From the NCBI GenBank assembly GCA_004557565.1, contig SFGS01000060.1:1-14842 (forward strand): a stretch of 14,842 nucleotides of DNA. Reading direction: 5' to 3'. A model generated the notes under the pieces. That model did no database searches. It was given only the letters and a program-made list of their open reading frames with translations, and was not told where the DNA came from. The position numbers and the translations under genes were made by a program. This DNA comes from Bacteroidales bacterium (GTDB taxonomy: Bacteria; Bacteroidota; Bacteroidia; Bacteroidales; Muribaculaceae). Below are positions 6,732 to 13,919 of this stretch, one piece after another (position 1 is the first letter of the stretch; the number at the start of each line of letters is the position of its first letter).

Positions 6732-7193
6732 TTAGTCTTCTACAGGAATTTGGCGTTTAAACACTTCCTTGAAGGTAATCAGTGTTTCGGTTCTGCCAAG
6801 ACCCATAGTCAGGAACTTGTCGTGAATTAAGTGGAGCAAATGGTCGTTATTCTTTGCGTAAAGCTTCACAAACATGTCGTACTTGCCGGTTGTGATATAG
6901 CATTCCACCACTTCAGGCATTTCCTTGAGGTGTGCAATCACCTCGTCGTACTTCGATGAGTCGTTCAGGAAAATACCCACATAAGCACAAGTGTCGAATC
7001 CTACCGATGATGGGTCAATCAATGTAATCGAACCTCTCACCACACCCATGCTATATAGTTTCTGAATACGCTGATGAATAGCGGCGCCACTCACGCCACA
7101 GGCGCGAGCCACTTCAAGATAAGGCTTTCTTGCGTCAATCGAAAGCATCTTTAAAATCTTGTAATCTAATGTGTCTAATTTTGCGTTAGCCAT
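6732..7193 (-). CDS. Lrp/AsnC-family transcriptional regulator
   Basis: A 153-residue DNA-binding protein of the Lrp/AsnC (feast/famine) family. The N-terminus begins with the family phrase LDTLDYKILKMLSIDARKP (residues 6-24), followed by the helix-turn-helix at about 25-50 (YLEVARACGVSGAAIHQRIQ). Residues 64-143 form the RAM ligand-sensing domain, with TTGKYDMFVK (101-110) as the effector-pocket signature. Such proteins assemble into dimers and octamers and respond to amino acids; the ligand here is unknown. Length is typical. The gene has a good Bacteroidetes promoter upstream, and direct repeats plus a palindrome in its leader that could serve for autoregulation (inferred). The phosphatase gene follows in the same direction. 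Confidence 0.94.
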   Translation of the reverse strand: MANAKLDTLDYKILKMLSIDARKPYLEVARACGVSGAAIHQRIQKLYSMGVVRGSITLIDPSSVGFDTCAYVGIFLNDSSKYDEVIAHLKEMPEVVECYITTGKYDMFVKLYAKNNDHLLHLIHDKFLTMGLGRTETLITFKEVFKRQIPVED

Positions 7194-7232
7194 AGTCTGC
7201 TTAGTAATAGTTTTTTCAAAATACTAATTTAT

Positions 7233-7244
7233 AACTAATTAGTT
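7233..7244. promoter_or_regulatory. palindrome in the lrp leader, possible operator
   Basis: AACTAATTAGTT is a perfect 12-bp palindrome, 40 nt upstream of the lrp-like start codon and about 50 nt downstream of the predicted -7 box. Lrp-family regulators often bind near their own promoter at AT-rich palindromes, so it is a candidate autoregulatory site. No direct evidence for that exists in the sequence. Confidence 0.3.
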
Positions 7245-7290
7245 CTCTGATAACATTTAATATTTTTATAGTGTATAAAATTTTATAGTG

Positions 7291-7325
7291 CAAAGATACG
7301 CATTTTTCCCAAATTGTAACAAAAA
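7291..7325 (-). promoter_or_regulatory. Bacteroidetes-type promoter of the lrp-like gene
   Basis: On the - strand TATCTTTG (plus 7291-7298) fits TAnnTTTG exactly, and TTTTTG (plus 7320-7325) lies 21 nt upstream. Transcription would begin near 7284, giving a leader of about 90 nt. TTTATAGTG occurs twice on the + strand, at 7265-7273 and 7282-7290, next to the predicted start site. Confidence 0.65.
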
Positions 7326-7399
7326 TATGCAAAATATCAATCATTTTTTAATTTTTTCCAACACTTACAATCCAAAACACACCCCACCACCCCAAAAAA

Positions 7400-7545
7400 A
7401 AGAATCCCCCCCCAACAAAATCCCCTCAAAAAAAATCCGAGTGCTCCGAGTGCTCCGAGTGCTCCCAAAAATCCCCCACCACAAAATCCCCCTCAAAAAA
7501 ATCCGAGTGCTCCGAGCTGCTCCCAAAAGCCCCCCCACCACAAAA
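7400..7545. repeat. degenerate 66-bp repeat with CCGAGTGCT microsatellite
   Basis: CCGAGTGCT occurs three times in tandem from 7437, and once more from 7503 followed by a diverged copy. Each block is preceded by an AAAATCCCC run and A-rich sequence; these preceding motifs start at 7417 and 7483, giving a period near 66 bp with small indels. On the + strand the unit would read as a repeated VLR peptide, but it lies in a spacer and looks non-coding. Confidence 0.75.
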
Positions 7546-7550
7546 AAGGC

Positions 7551-7586
7551 AAAAAAAGATTGCCACCCGCCAAGCGGGCAGCAATC
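7551..7586 (-). terminator. rho-independent terminator of the unknown lipoprotein gene
   Basis: On the - strand GATTGC-TG-CCCGC-TTG-GCGGG-TG-GCAATC forms an 11-pair stem with one symmetric internal loop (7558-7586), followed by seven T (7557-7551). It lies 43 nt after the stop codon at 7630. Confidence 0.88.
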
Positions 7587-7629
7587 ATCATATCAAACAA
7601 TTATTGTCTTTAAATCAGAAAATTTAGGA

Positions 7630-8187
7630 TTATTCCTGGAACTTGAAGTTCTTAACCAATGCACCCATCTCGCCATCCTTAATCATAGCAAGCACATCAG
7701 CCTTCTTCAACTTACCCACATATTTGAAATCTTTTTCCTCGCCAGCCTTACCAGCGTTCACAAATTCCACTACAGCAGGGATTTCTGCCTTGTCGAGTTC
7801 AAGCATTGGATCGCAGTAAATGCTTTTGTTGTCTTCACCTGAGTAGTAGATTTGGTAGTTAGCCGATTCTACACCCTTCACCGCGCGCGCATTTCTTGAT
7901 TCGAAAGGAACCATCACCTCCACGTTCACCATGTCGCCTTCTTCTGCGCCCAAAGTGAATTTTGCTTCACCAAGGCATGGTTTGAAGTTGTCCCATTCAC
8001 CACCGCTCACGCCTCTAATTTTGAGGGTGAATGGCTCTGTTGGGAGAGCTTCAGCGGCATCATCAGCAGTTTGTTCTACAGCGGCAGCAGAATCGCTACC
8101 AGCAGCTTTACCATTACCTTTACCGCAGCTCACTACCATCAATGAGGCAGCAAACGCAAGCATCAAAATAACTTTTTTCATTGTCAT
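7630..8187 (-). CDS. unknown lipoprotein
   Basis: A 185-residue protein that I do not recognise. It starts with a lipoprotein signal peptide: MTMKK, a hydrophobic stretch to residue 19 and the lipobox VVSC with Cys21. A second ATG two codons later (8181) is an equally good start. Residues 22-48 are a low-complexity Gly/Ala/Asp/Glu linker. The rest (about 52-185) looks like a compact, beta-rich, acidic domain, with TLKIRGVSGGEWDNFKPCLG near its start and two cysteines (about 70 and 125) that might pair after export. It is expected to be anchored by lipid in the periplasm or outer membrane. It has its own promoter and terminator, so it stands alone. The function is unknown. Confidence 0.8.
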   Translation of the reverse strand: MTMKKVILMLAFAASLMVVSCGKGNGKAAGSDSAAAVEQTADDAAEALPTEPFTLKIRGVSGGEWDNFKPCLGEAKFTLGAEEGDMVNVEVMVPFESRNARAVKGVESANYQIYYSGEDNKSIYCDPMLELDKAEIPAVVEFVNAGKAGEEKDFKYVGKLKKADVLAMIKDGEMGALVKNFKFQE

Positions 8188-8313
8188 TTAGTTTTTAGAA
8201 AATGTTTAACAAAAATTTTTAGGGAAAATAAATAATGGCTTTACAGATTCACATAAAATGATTTCTCTCATCTTTTTTTTAGACACTATTCATCAATCCA
8301 CTAATTATCATTG

Positions 8314-8344
8314 CAAAAATAGTCATTTTATATTAATAAACAAA
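8314..8344 (-). promoter_or_regulatory. Bacteroidetes-type promoter of the unknown lipoprotein gene
   Basis: On the - strand TATTTTTG (plus 8314-8321) matches TAnnTTTG, and TTTG (plus 8341-8344) lies 19 nt upstream. A second TTTG sits immediately beyond. The predicted transcription start near 8307 leaves a leader of about 120 nt before the ATG. Confidence 0.65.
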
Positions 8345-8470
8345 CAAATACGCCATTTTTTATTCATTTTCTCCCTTTCCACCACTTCAAACCGTGGCGA
8401 ATCTGGGCTAAAGCCGCGTTCCACATTAATAAAAAGAGGAAGAAAGGGGGCTGTAATCAAGATTTTTTGT

Positions 8471-8478
8471 TAAATTTG
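8471..8478 (+). promoter_or_regulatory. possible -7 box for the parC operon
   Basis: TAAATTTG fits TAnnTTTG and lies 40 nt before the ATG at 8519. No clear TTTG is present about 20 nt upstream, where the sequence is G-rich, so only half of the promoter pattern is supported. Confidence 0.38.
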
Positions 8479-8518
8479 TAGGTTAATTGCTAAATTACGC
8501 AGATTTTACCCACAAAAT

Positions 8519-11296
8519 ATGAACAACGACAACGAGAAGACACCCGAAGAATTGAACAAACAACCACAGGCCACCAACCCTGAGGGCGAAATGAACGATA
8601 CCCAAGCATCCGACGCTCCGGTGGAAGATGTGCAAGCCGAAGAAGTGACCACCGACGACGGCACTACTTCTGCCCATTCTTCCTACAAATTGCCCAAAGA
8701 CAAGAAATTGCAACTCTCTGGTATGTACGAGAATTGGTTTCTCGACTACGCCAGCTATGTGATTTTGGAGCGTGCGGTGCCACACATCGAAGATGGCTTG
8801 AAACCTGTGCAACGCCGCATCATGCACGTGATGAAAAAGAGCGACAACGGCCACTACGCTAAGGTGGCTGGTATCGTGGGCGACACCATGCACTATCACC
8901 CACACGGCGATGCCTCCATCTATTCGGCTCTGGTGGCTATCGGTCAGAAGGGGCTGCTGGTAGATACGCAAGGTAACTGGGGTAACATTCTCACTGGCGA
9001 CGGTGCTGCGGCTGGCCGTTACATCGAGGCGCGCCTGTCGGAGTTTGCCCTTGAAGTGGTGTTCGATAATAAGGTCACCGAGTGGACTTGGAGTTACGAT
9101 GGCACCAACCAGGAGCCTATCACGCTCCCTGCCAAGTTCCCTTTGCTCCTTGCGCAAGGTGCCGAGGGTATTGCCGTGGGCTTGTCGTGTAAAATTCTGC
9201 CTCACAACTTCTGCGAAATCATCGATGCGACTGTCAGTTATCTCCGTGGCGAGGAATTTCACCTCTACCCCGACTTCCCCACTGGCGGTTACATCGACGT
9301 GAACAACTATAAGGACGGTGAGCGTGGCGGCAATGTGCGTGTGCGCACCAAGATTGAGAAAATCGACAATAAAACGCTGCTGGTGAAGGACGTGCCTTAC
9401 GGCAAGACCACTGCCTCTGTGATTGAATCAATCCTGAAAGCGGCTGAAAAGGGTAAAATCAAAATCAAAAAGGTGGAAGACAACACTGCCTCCACAGCCG
9501 AAATCATCGTCACACTCCAGCCTGGCACGTCGAGCGACAAGGCTATCGACGCGCTCTACGCGTTCAGCGACTGCGAAACCAGCATTTCGCCTTGCTGCTG
9601 TGTGATTAAGGACGAGAAGCCTCAGTTCCTCAACGTGAGCGAACTGCTGCGCTACAGCGTGGACCGCACCAAGCAAATCCTGAAAGCGGATTTGGAGTAT
9701 CAGCGTGCCGACACTCTCGAATCGCTGCTTTACGCCTCGCTCGAAAAAATCTTCATCGAGGAGCGCATCTATAAGGATCGTGGCTACGAACAGGCGAAGG
9801 ACCTCGACGCAGCCGTGGCTCACATCGACAAGCGTCTCGACCCATTCAAGGCGCAGTTTGTACGCGACATCACTCGCGACGACATTCTCCGCCTGCTCGA
9901 AATCAAGATGGGCAGAATCTTGAAGTTCAACATCGACAAGGCTAATAATTACATCGCCACTCTCAACGAGCGCATTGCCGACATCGACAACAAGCTCGCT
10001 CACTTGGTGGACCACACCATCAAGTGGTTTGAGGGACTGAAAAAGAAATACGGCCACCAGTTCCCACGCCGCACCATCATTCGCGACTTCGACACTATCG
10101 TGGCATCGAAGGTGGCTGAGGCTAACGAAAAACTCTACATCAACCGTGCCGACGGCTTTATCGGCACCGCTCTGAAGAAGGATGAATTTGTGTGCAACTG
10201 CTCCGACATCGACGACATCATCATTTTCTACAAAGATGGTAAGTTTAAGGTGATTAAGGTGAGCGAGAAGATATATGTGGGTAAGAATGTGATTTACCTG
10301 AATGTGTTTAAGCGCAACGACACGCGCACCATCTACAATGTGCTCTATCAAGACGGACGCGGCGGCATCGTGTATATGAAGCGATTTGCCGTTACAGGCG
10401 TGACCCGCGACCGTGAATACGACCTTACGCAAGGAAAGCCGGGCAGCAAGGTGATGTGGTTCACCGCCAATCCTAACGGTGAGGCTGAGGTGCTTCGCAT
10501 CACGCTCAAGCCTAAGCCACGCCTGAAGGTGCTGCAATTCGACATCGACCTCGCCGAACTCGGCATTAAGGGCAAACTCACCCGTGGCAATCTTGTGACC
10601 AAAAACGAGGTGCACCGCATTTCGCTCAAGGAGCATGGCGTGTCAACCCTCGGCGACCGTGAAGTGTGGTTCGACCCCGATGTGCTTCGTCTCAACTACG
10701 AGAACCACGGTTTCTCGCTTGGCAAGTTCAGTGGCGATGACCGTATTCTCGTGATTATGAAAAATGGCGATTTCTACACCACCACCAGCGAAGCCACCAA
10801 CCACTATGAAGACGGCATTCTCCGCATCGAGAAGTATGTGGAGGGCAAGGTGTGGACGGCTATCGTCGATGATGCCGACCAAGGCTTCCTCTACATTAAG
10901 CGATGCACGCTCGAAGACAAGAACAACAAGCAGAGCATGATTGGCGGCAACCCCGATTCCAAACTGCTCACGCTCACCGACGAGAAGTTCCCTCGCTTCG
11001 ATGTGAAATTTGGCGGTGGCGACGCTTTCCGCGAAAATCTTGTGATTGATGCCGACGAATACATTGGCGTGAAGAGTTTTAAGGCCAAGGGTAAGCGCGT
11101 GAGCAATTTCACCATCGACTCGGTGACTGAAATCGAGCCTCGCGAAGTGCCGGAAGAAGAAGATCAGTCCGCTGCCACCGTGGCTGAGATGGACAACACC
11201 GACACCGATGCCACGATCTCCGATGCTATCAACCAGCAGGAGGTGCGCGACCAACTGACAGGACAAACCCGCCTCTTCGGCGAAGGCGATGAATAA
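8519..11296 (+). CDS. parC: DNA topoisomerase IV subunit A (ParC, GyrA-like)
   Basis: A 925-residue type IIA topoisomerase A subunit, which with ParE decatenates and relaxes DNA in the cytoplasm. Residues 1-57 are an acidic, low-complexity extension. The breakage-reunion domain starts near 66 with GMYENWFLDYASYVILERAV and EDGLKPVQRR. The catalytic tyrosine is Tyr168 in GRYIEARLS. The quinolone-determining segment HYHPHGDASIYSALV (125-139) has Ala132 where E. coli GyrA has Ser83, and Ser136 where it has Asp87. The C-terminal half (from about 540) is the beta-propeller-type DNA-wrapping domain; I find no GyrA box (QRRGGKG), which favours ParC over GyrA. My recollection of Bacteroides ParC supports this too. 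No parE is adjacent. It overlaps the next gene by 8 bp, so it heads an operon. Confidence 0.92.
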   Translation: MNNDNEKTPEELNKQPQATNPEGEMNDTQASDAPVEDVQAEEVTTDDGTTSAHSSYKLPKDKKLQLSGMYENWFLDYASYVILERAVPHIEDGLKPVQRRIMHVMKKSDNGHYAKVAGIVGDTMHYHPHGDASIYSALVAIGQKGLLVDTQGNWGNILTGDGAAAGRYIEARLSEFALEVVFDNKVTEWTWSYDGTNQEPITLPAKFPLLLAQGAEGIAVGLSCKILPHNFCEIIDATVSYLRGEEFHLYPDFPTGGYIDVNNYKDGERGGNVRVRTKIEKIDNKTLLVKDVPYGKTTASVIESILKAAEKGKIKIKKVEDNTASTAEIIVTLQPGTSSDKAIDALYAFSDCETSISPCCCVIKDEKPQFLNVSELLRYSVDRTKQILKADLEYQRADTLESLLYASLEKIFIEERIYKDRGYEQAKDLDAAVAHIDKRLDPFKAQFVRDITRDDILRLLEIKMGRILKFNIDKANNYIATLNERIADIDNKLAHLVDHTIKWFEGLKKKYGHQFPRRTIIRDFDTIVASKVAEANEKLYINRADGFIGTALKKDEFVCNCSDIDDIIIFYKDGKFKVIKVSEKIYVGKNVIYLNVFKRNDTRTIYNVLYQDGRGGIVYMKRFAVTGVTRDREYDLTQGKPGSKVMWFTANPNGEAEVLRITLKPKPRLKVLQFDIDLAELGIKGKLTRGNLVTKNEVHRISLKEHGVSTLGDREVWFDPDVLRLNYENHGFSLGKFSGDDRILVIMKNGDFYTTTSEATNHYEDGILRIEKYVEGKVWTAIVDDADQGFLYIKRCTLEDKNNKQSMIGGNPDSKLLTLTDEKFPRFDVKFGGGDAFRENLVIDADEYIGVKSFKAKGKRVSNFTIDSVTEIEPREVPEEEDQSAATVAEMDNTDTDATISDAINQQEVRDQLTGQTRLFGEGDE

Positions 11297-12113
11297 ACTT
11301 TCGGCATACATATCAATGCTTACTATTTGGCTGTGCGTGAGCCATGCAAGCGCACAAGCCACCATTTCTGCCGATTCCACGAAGGTGACCACCAGTATGT
11401 TTACCCTCGATGCTGGCTATGGATCGCAGCGCGACACCTACGTTTCGCCCATCGCCTACAATGGTCCGCACTTCCGTGTGGCATACGCCAACATGTGTCG
11501 CAACCACGCCTCGCGCTGGTGCCGAATCATGGAGGGTGGCGTTGACTACGAACTCACCCACAATCCTGCCGGCAACCACACCATGCACGCGCTGCTGGCT
11601 GATTTCAAGTGGGCTGGTATGCGCAGTTGGAGCAATGTGCCGTGGCAAAAGTTTGCCGTGATGGTGGGCCCGATGGCGCAATTCCGTGGCGGCGTGCTTT
11701 ACAACACCAATAATAGCAACAATGTGGTGTCGGCTCGTATCAATGTGGCTGCCGGCGTGAATGCCATGGCGTCGTATTCCACCACGCTTTGGAAGCGTGC
11801 CATCACGCTGAATTACGAAATGTCGCTCCCTGTGCTGGGCGCGTTCTTCTCGCCCGAATACGATGAGGCGTATTATGAGATATATGTGGGCAACCGCAAG
11901 AATTTGGCGCATTTCGGTTGGTGGGGCAATCGCTTCGACATCACCAACTATCTCTATGCCGACTATGCTATCGGTGCCAACACGGTGCTGCGTATCGGCT
12001 ACCGAAACCGTGTTGAGTCGTCGAATGTGTGCCACATCACTACGCGTGCCTTCAGCCACAGTCTGGTGATTGGCATCGGTTGCAATTTGATGAGCACTAA
12101 GAAAAGGAAATAA
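11289..12113 (+). CDS. predicted secreted or outer-membrane protein (possibly DUF3316-like)
   Basis: A 274-residue exported protein of unknown function. Residues 1-23 form a signal peptide ending in SHASAQA. The rest is rich in aromatic residues and alternating polar/hydrophobic stretches, such as GPHFRVAYANM, NVVSARINVAAGVNAM and RAITLNYEMSLPVLG, as expected for beta strands of an outer-membrane barrel. The end LVIGIGCNL could be a last strand, although a basic tail (STKKRK) follows it. I think it may belong to the Bacteroidetes DUF3316 family, but this is from memory and unchecked. Its ATG lies inside the end of parC (8-bp overlap, ATGAATAA) and its stop overlaps the next ATG (TAATG), so it is in the parC operon by position. 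The functional link to topoisomerase is unclear. Confidence 0.78.
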   Translation: MNKLSAYISMLTIWLCVSHASAQATISADSTKVTTSMFTLDAGYGSQRDTYVSPIAYNGPHFRVAYANMCRNHASRWCRIMEGGVDYELTHNPAGNHTMHALLADFKWAGMRSWSNVPWQKFAVMVGPMAQFRGGVLYNTNNSNNVVSARINVAAGVNAMASYSTTLWKRAITLNYEMSLPVLGAFFSPEYDEAYYEIYVGNRKNLAHFGWWGNRFDITNYLYADYAIGANTVLRIGYRNRVESSNVCHITTRAFSHSLVIGIGCNLMSTKKRK

Positions 12114-13120
12114 TGAAAAAGTGGTTTCACATATTCATACTCTCGGTGATGGCGTGCCTCGGTTCGGCATGTAGCGAACAGACTTTCAGCAACGATGCCG
12201 AAGGCAATTTCGATGCGCTATGGACCATTCTCGACGAGCATTACACATTCTTTGAGTACAAGAATGTGGATTGGGACGCTGTGGGCAAGCAATACCGCGC
12301 AAAAATCACTAAGGGCATCAACAGTGACGAACTCTTCAACCTCTGCAGCGATATGCTGAAGGAACTGAAAGACGGCCACACCAATCTAATCAATGCGAGC
12401 GATGTGTCGCGCTACTGGATTTGGGAAAAATACCCTATCAACTACGACGAACGCCTCATCGATGAGCATTACCTCAACTTCGAATACAAGCGCACAAGCG
12501 GTATCAAATACCAGATTTTGAGCAGCAACATCGGCTATATGTACTACGGTGATTTCTCTAACGGCATCGGCGAGGGCAATCTCGATGCCATTTTAGCCTA
12601 TTTGGCAAGTAGCGACGGACTGATTATCGATGTGCGCAGCAATGGCGGCGGATTCCTCACCAATGTAGAAAAACTGGTGGGCAGATTCATCAACGAGAAA
12701 ATGACGGTGGGAAGCATCAGCCACAAGACTGGCCCTGCCCACGATGCGTTTTCCAAACCTTATAACTATGAATTTAGCCCGGCTAAGAGCCGTCAGCACT
12801 ACAATAAGCCTATCGTGGTGCTTTGCAACCGTGGCAGTTTCAGCGCCACCAACAATTTCGTGTCAATCATGAAGCAACTCCCCAATGTCACCATCATCGG
12901 CGACACCACTGGCGGCGGTTGCGGATTGCCATTCACCAGCGAACTGCCCAACGGCTGGAGCGTGCGCTTCTCTGCGGCGGTAATTCGCGACGCTGAAGGC
13001 AATATCACCGAATTTGGCGTAGCCCCCGACATCAAAGTGGATATGACCGAAGCCGACCGCCTGTCCGGCCACGACACCATCCTCGACACCGCCATCTCCC
13101 ACCTCCTCCACAAAAAATAA
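12113..13120 (+). CDS. S41-family serine protease lipoprotein
   Basis: A 335-residue predicted lipoprotein protease. The signal peptide ends in the lipobox LGSAC with Cys20. The S41 (C-terminal-processing/tricorn-like) domain follows: LKDGHTNL at 85-92 marks its start, with His89; GLIIDVRSNGGG at 169-180 is the characteristic core; Ser244 in GSFSATNNF is the expected nucleophile; TEFGVAPDI at 299-307 is the usual C-terminal motif with Glu300. The lysine found about 25 residues after the serine in CtpA-type enzymes is absent (GDTTGGG there), so a tricorn-type Ser-His-Glu centre is more likely. No PDZ domain is evident. It would act in the periplasm on unknown substrates. The start overlaps the upstream stop by one base. 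Confidence 0.87.
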   Translation: MKKWFHIFILSVMACLGSACSEQTFSNDAEGNFDALWTILDEHYTFFEYKNVDWDAVGKQYRAKITKGINSDELFNLCSDMLKELKDGHTNLINASDVSRYWIWEKYPINYDERLIDEHYLNFEYKRTSGIKYQILSSNIGYMYYGDFSNGIGEGNLDAILAYLASSDGLIIDVRSNGGGFLTNVEKLVGRFINEKMTVGSISHKTGPAHDAFSKPYNYEFSPAKSRQHYNKPIVVLCNRGSFSATNNFVSIMKQLPNVTIIGDTTGGGCGLPFTSELPNGWSVRFSAAVIRDAEGNITEFGVAPDIKVDMTEADRLSGHDTILDTAISHLLHKK

Positions 13121-13121
13121 T

Positions 13122-13150
13122 CCCCACCAGCATTCCGCTGGGAGGGGTAT
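13122..13150. terminator. bidirectional terminator between the protease and transpeptidase genes
   Basis: CCCC-A-CCAGC-ATTCC-GCTGG-GA-GGGG (13122-13147) forms a nine-pair stem with a small internal loop. On the + strand TATTTTGT follows; on the - strand ATTATTTTTTG follows, which is the better tail and overlaps the protease stop codon. It sits between two convergent units and probably serves both. Confidence 0.72.
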
Positions 13151-13160
13151 TTTGTCCCTC

Positions 13161-13174
13161 AATGCTATAGCATT
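13161..13174. repeat. 14-bp perfect palindrome
   Basis: AATGCTATAGCATT reads the same on both strands. It lies between the shared terminator and the stop codon of the transpeptidase gene. It may be a short 3' hairpin or a protein site; nothing further supports either. Confidence 0.5.
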
Positions 13175-13193
13175 TCAGGCATTCTTAAGTATT

Positions 13194-13919
13194 TTAGGGC
13201 TTGGTTTCCGTTTCAGCTATTGGCTTGCCTGGCGATTTGATGGCTGGGGTTTCGAAAGGGTATCGCCCTTGGTTTTCGGCTTTGATAATCACCTTCATGC
13301 CCTTCTTTGCGTAGTGCTGCTTGAAGTGGTCGATACCTGCGTCGGAGAGGCGTATGCAGCCTTCACTGTCGCGGCCAGGCATCTTGTCTTCGTTGCCTGT
13401 ATTACCATGAATACCGATGCCCTTGTGTGGGGTGGCAAGGCGCATAAACCAATGACCATAAGAGAGTATCGCGCCACGCCCATCGCCGAAATCGTGGGTC
13501 CAAGTGCTGGCGTCTTTAATTTCTGTGATGGTAAACGGATTGTCGATGGTGCATGAAGGCGTTTTCATATCGCCCTCTTTCTCTTTCTGTCCTTTCACTC
13601 GGCTCAGGCACACAGGATAGCGCGCTATCAAGGTGGTGTCGCCCTTCACGGTGGCATACACGTTCAGGCGAAGTTCTTTCTTTGAAATCACCACAAAAGC
13701 ACTACCTTCGTCGTAAGCGCCATCGTAAAATATCTTGGCTGTGTCGGGGCGGAATTTGCCATCAGAAATCTCTGCGGCTTCCTCATCTTCTTTGTCCACA
13801 TACATTTCCGCATCTGTTGCCTCGCTCGGTTTTGAGCCGGTGCAAGCCACTGTGAAGGTGGCAAAGAATGCCACACACATCAGTATCTTATACGCTCTGT
13901 TCTTCATAATCATCGTCAC
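13194..13919 (-). CDS. L,D-transpeptidase (YkuD-domain) lipoprotein
   Basis: A 241-residue predicted lipoprotein with a YkuD domain. Such enzymes form or cut bonds at tetrapeptide stems of peptidoglycan, or attach proteins to it, in the periplasm. The signal peptide ends in FTVAC with Cys26; the start could also be the ATG at codon 5 (MKNRAYKILM). An acidic linker (32-52) follows. The YkuD domain runs from about 74 to 212, with GIGIHGN (His171) and SEGCIRL (Cys188, Arg190) giving the catalytic pair. The usual phrase is SHGC; here Glu replaces His. Residues 216-241 form a polar Pro/Glu/Lys tail. It follows the helical-module gene closely, with a 32-bp overlap in the frame given here, and is probably cotranscribed with it. 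Confidence 0.87.
   Translation of the reverse strand: MTMIMKNRAYKILMCVAFFATFTVACTGSKPSEATDAEMYVDKEDEEAAEISDGKFRPDTAKIFYDGAYDEGSAFVVISKKELRLNVYATVKGDTTLIARYPVCLSRVKGQKEKEGDMKTPSCTIDNPFTITEIKDASTWTHDFGDGRGAILSYGHWFMRLATPHKGIGIHGNTGNEDKMPGRDSEGCIRLSDAGIDHFKQHYAKKGMKVIIKAENQGRYPFETPAIKSPGKPIAETETKP

Larger units (their letters stand above)
7194..7629. other. spacer with the lrp promoter, low-complexity repeats and a terminator
   Basis: A 436-bp gap between two - strand genes. From right to left it holds the terminator of the lipoprotein gene, an A/C-rich repeat block (about 7400-7545), an AT-rich stretch, the lrp promoter and its leader. The + strand frame across it (starting at 7288) reads mostly through repeats and then runs antisense to the lipoprotein gene. 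I see no real gene. Confidence 0.65.
8188..8518. other. divergent spacer between the lipoprotein gene and parC
   Basis: A 331-bp AT-rich region holding the promoter and a leader of about 120 nt for the leftward lipoprotein gene, and a possible -7 box for parC on the right. I see no other gene or strong structure in it. Confidence 0.6.

Noticed and set aside
7400..7545. CRISPR array
   Set aside because: The repeats are 9 bp in tandem with no unique spacers of constant length, and no cas gene is nearby.
7288..7842. 184-codon + strand open frame with repeated VLR residues
   Set aside because: The first part is low-complexity spacer sequence and the second part is antisense to the lipoprotein gene, which has its own promoter, signal peptide and terminator. 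Overlap with the lrp promoter also argues against it.
9428..10636. 402-codon - strand open frame inside parC
   Set aside because: It is antisense to the well-conserved topoisomerase coding sequence, with no start context or domain of its own.
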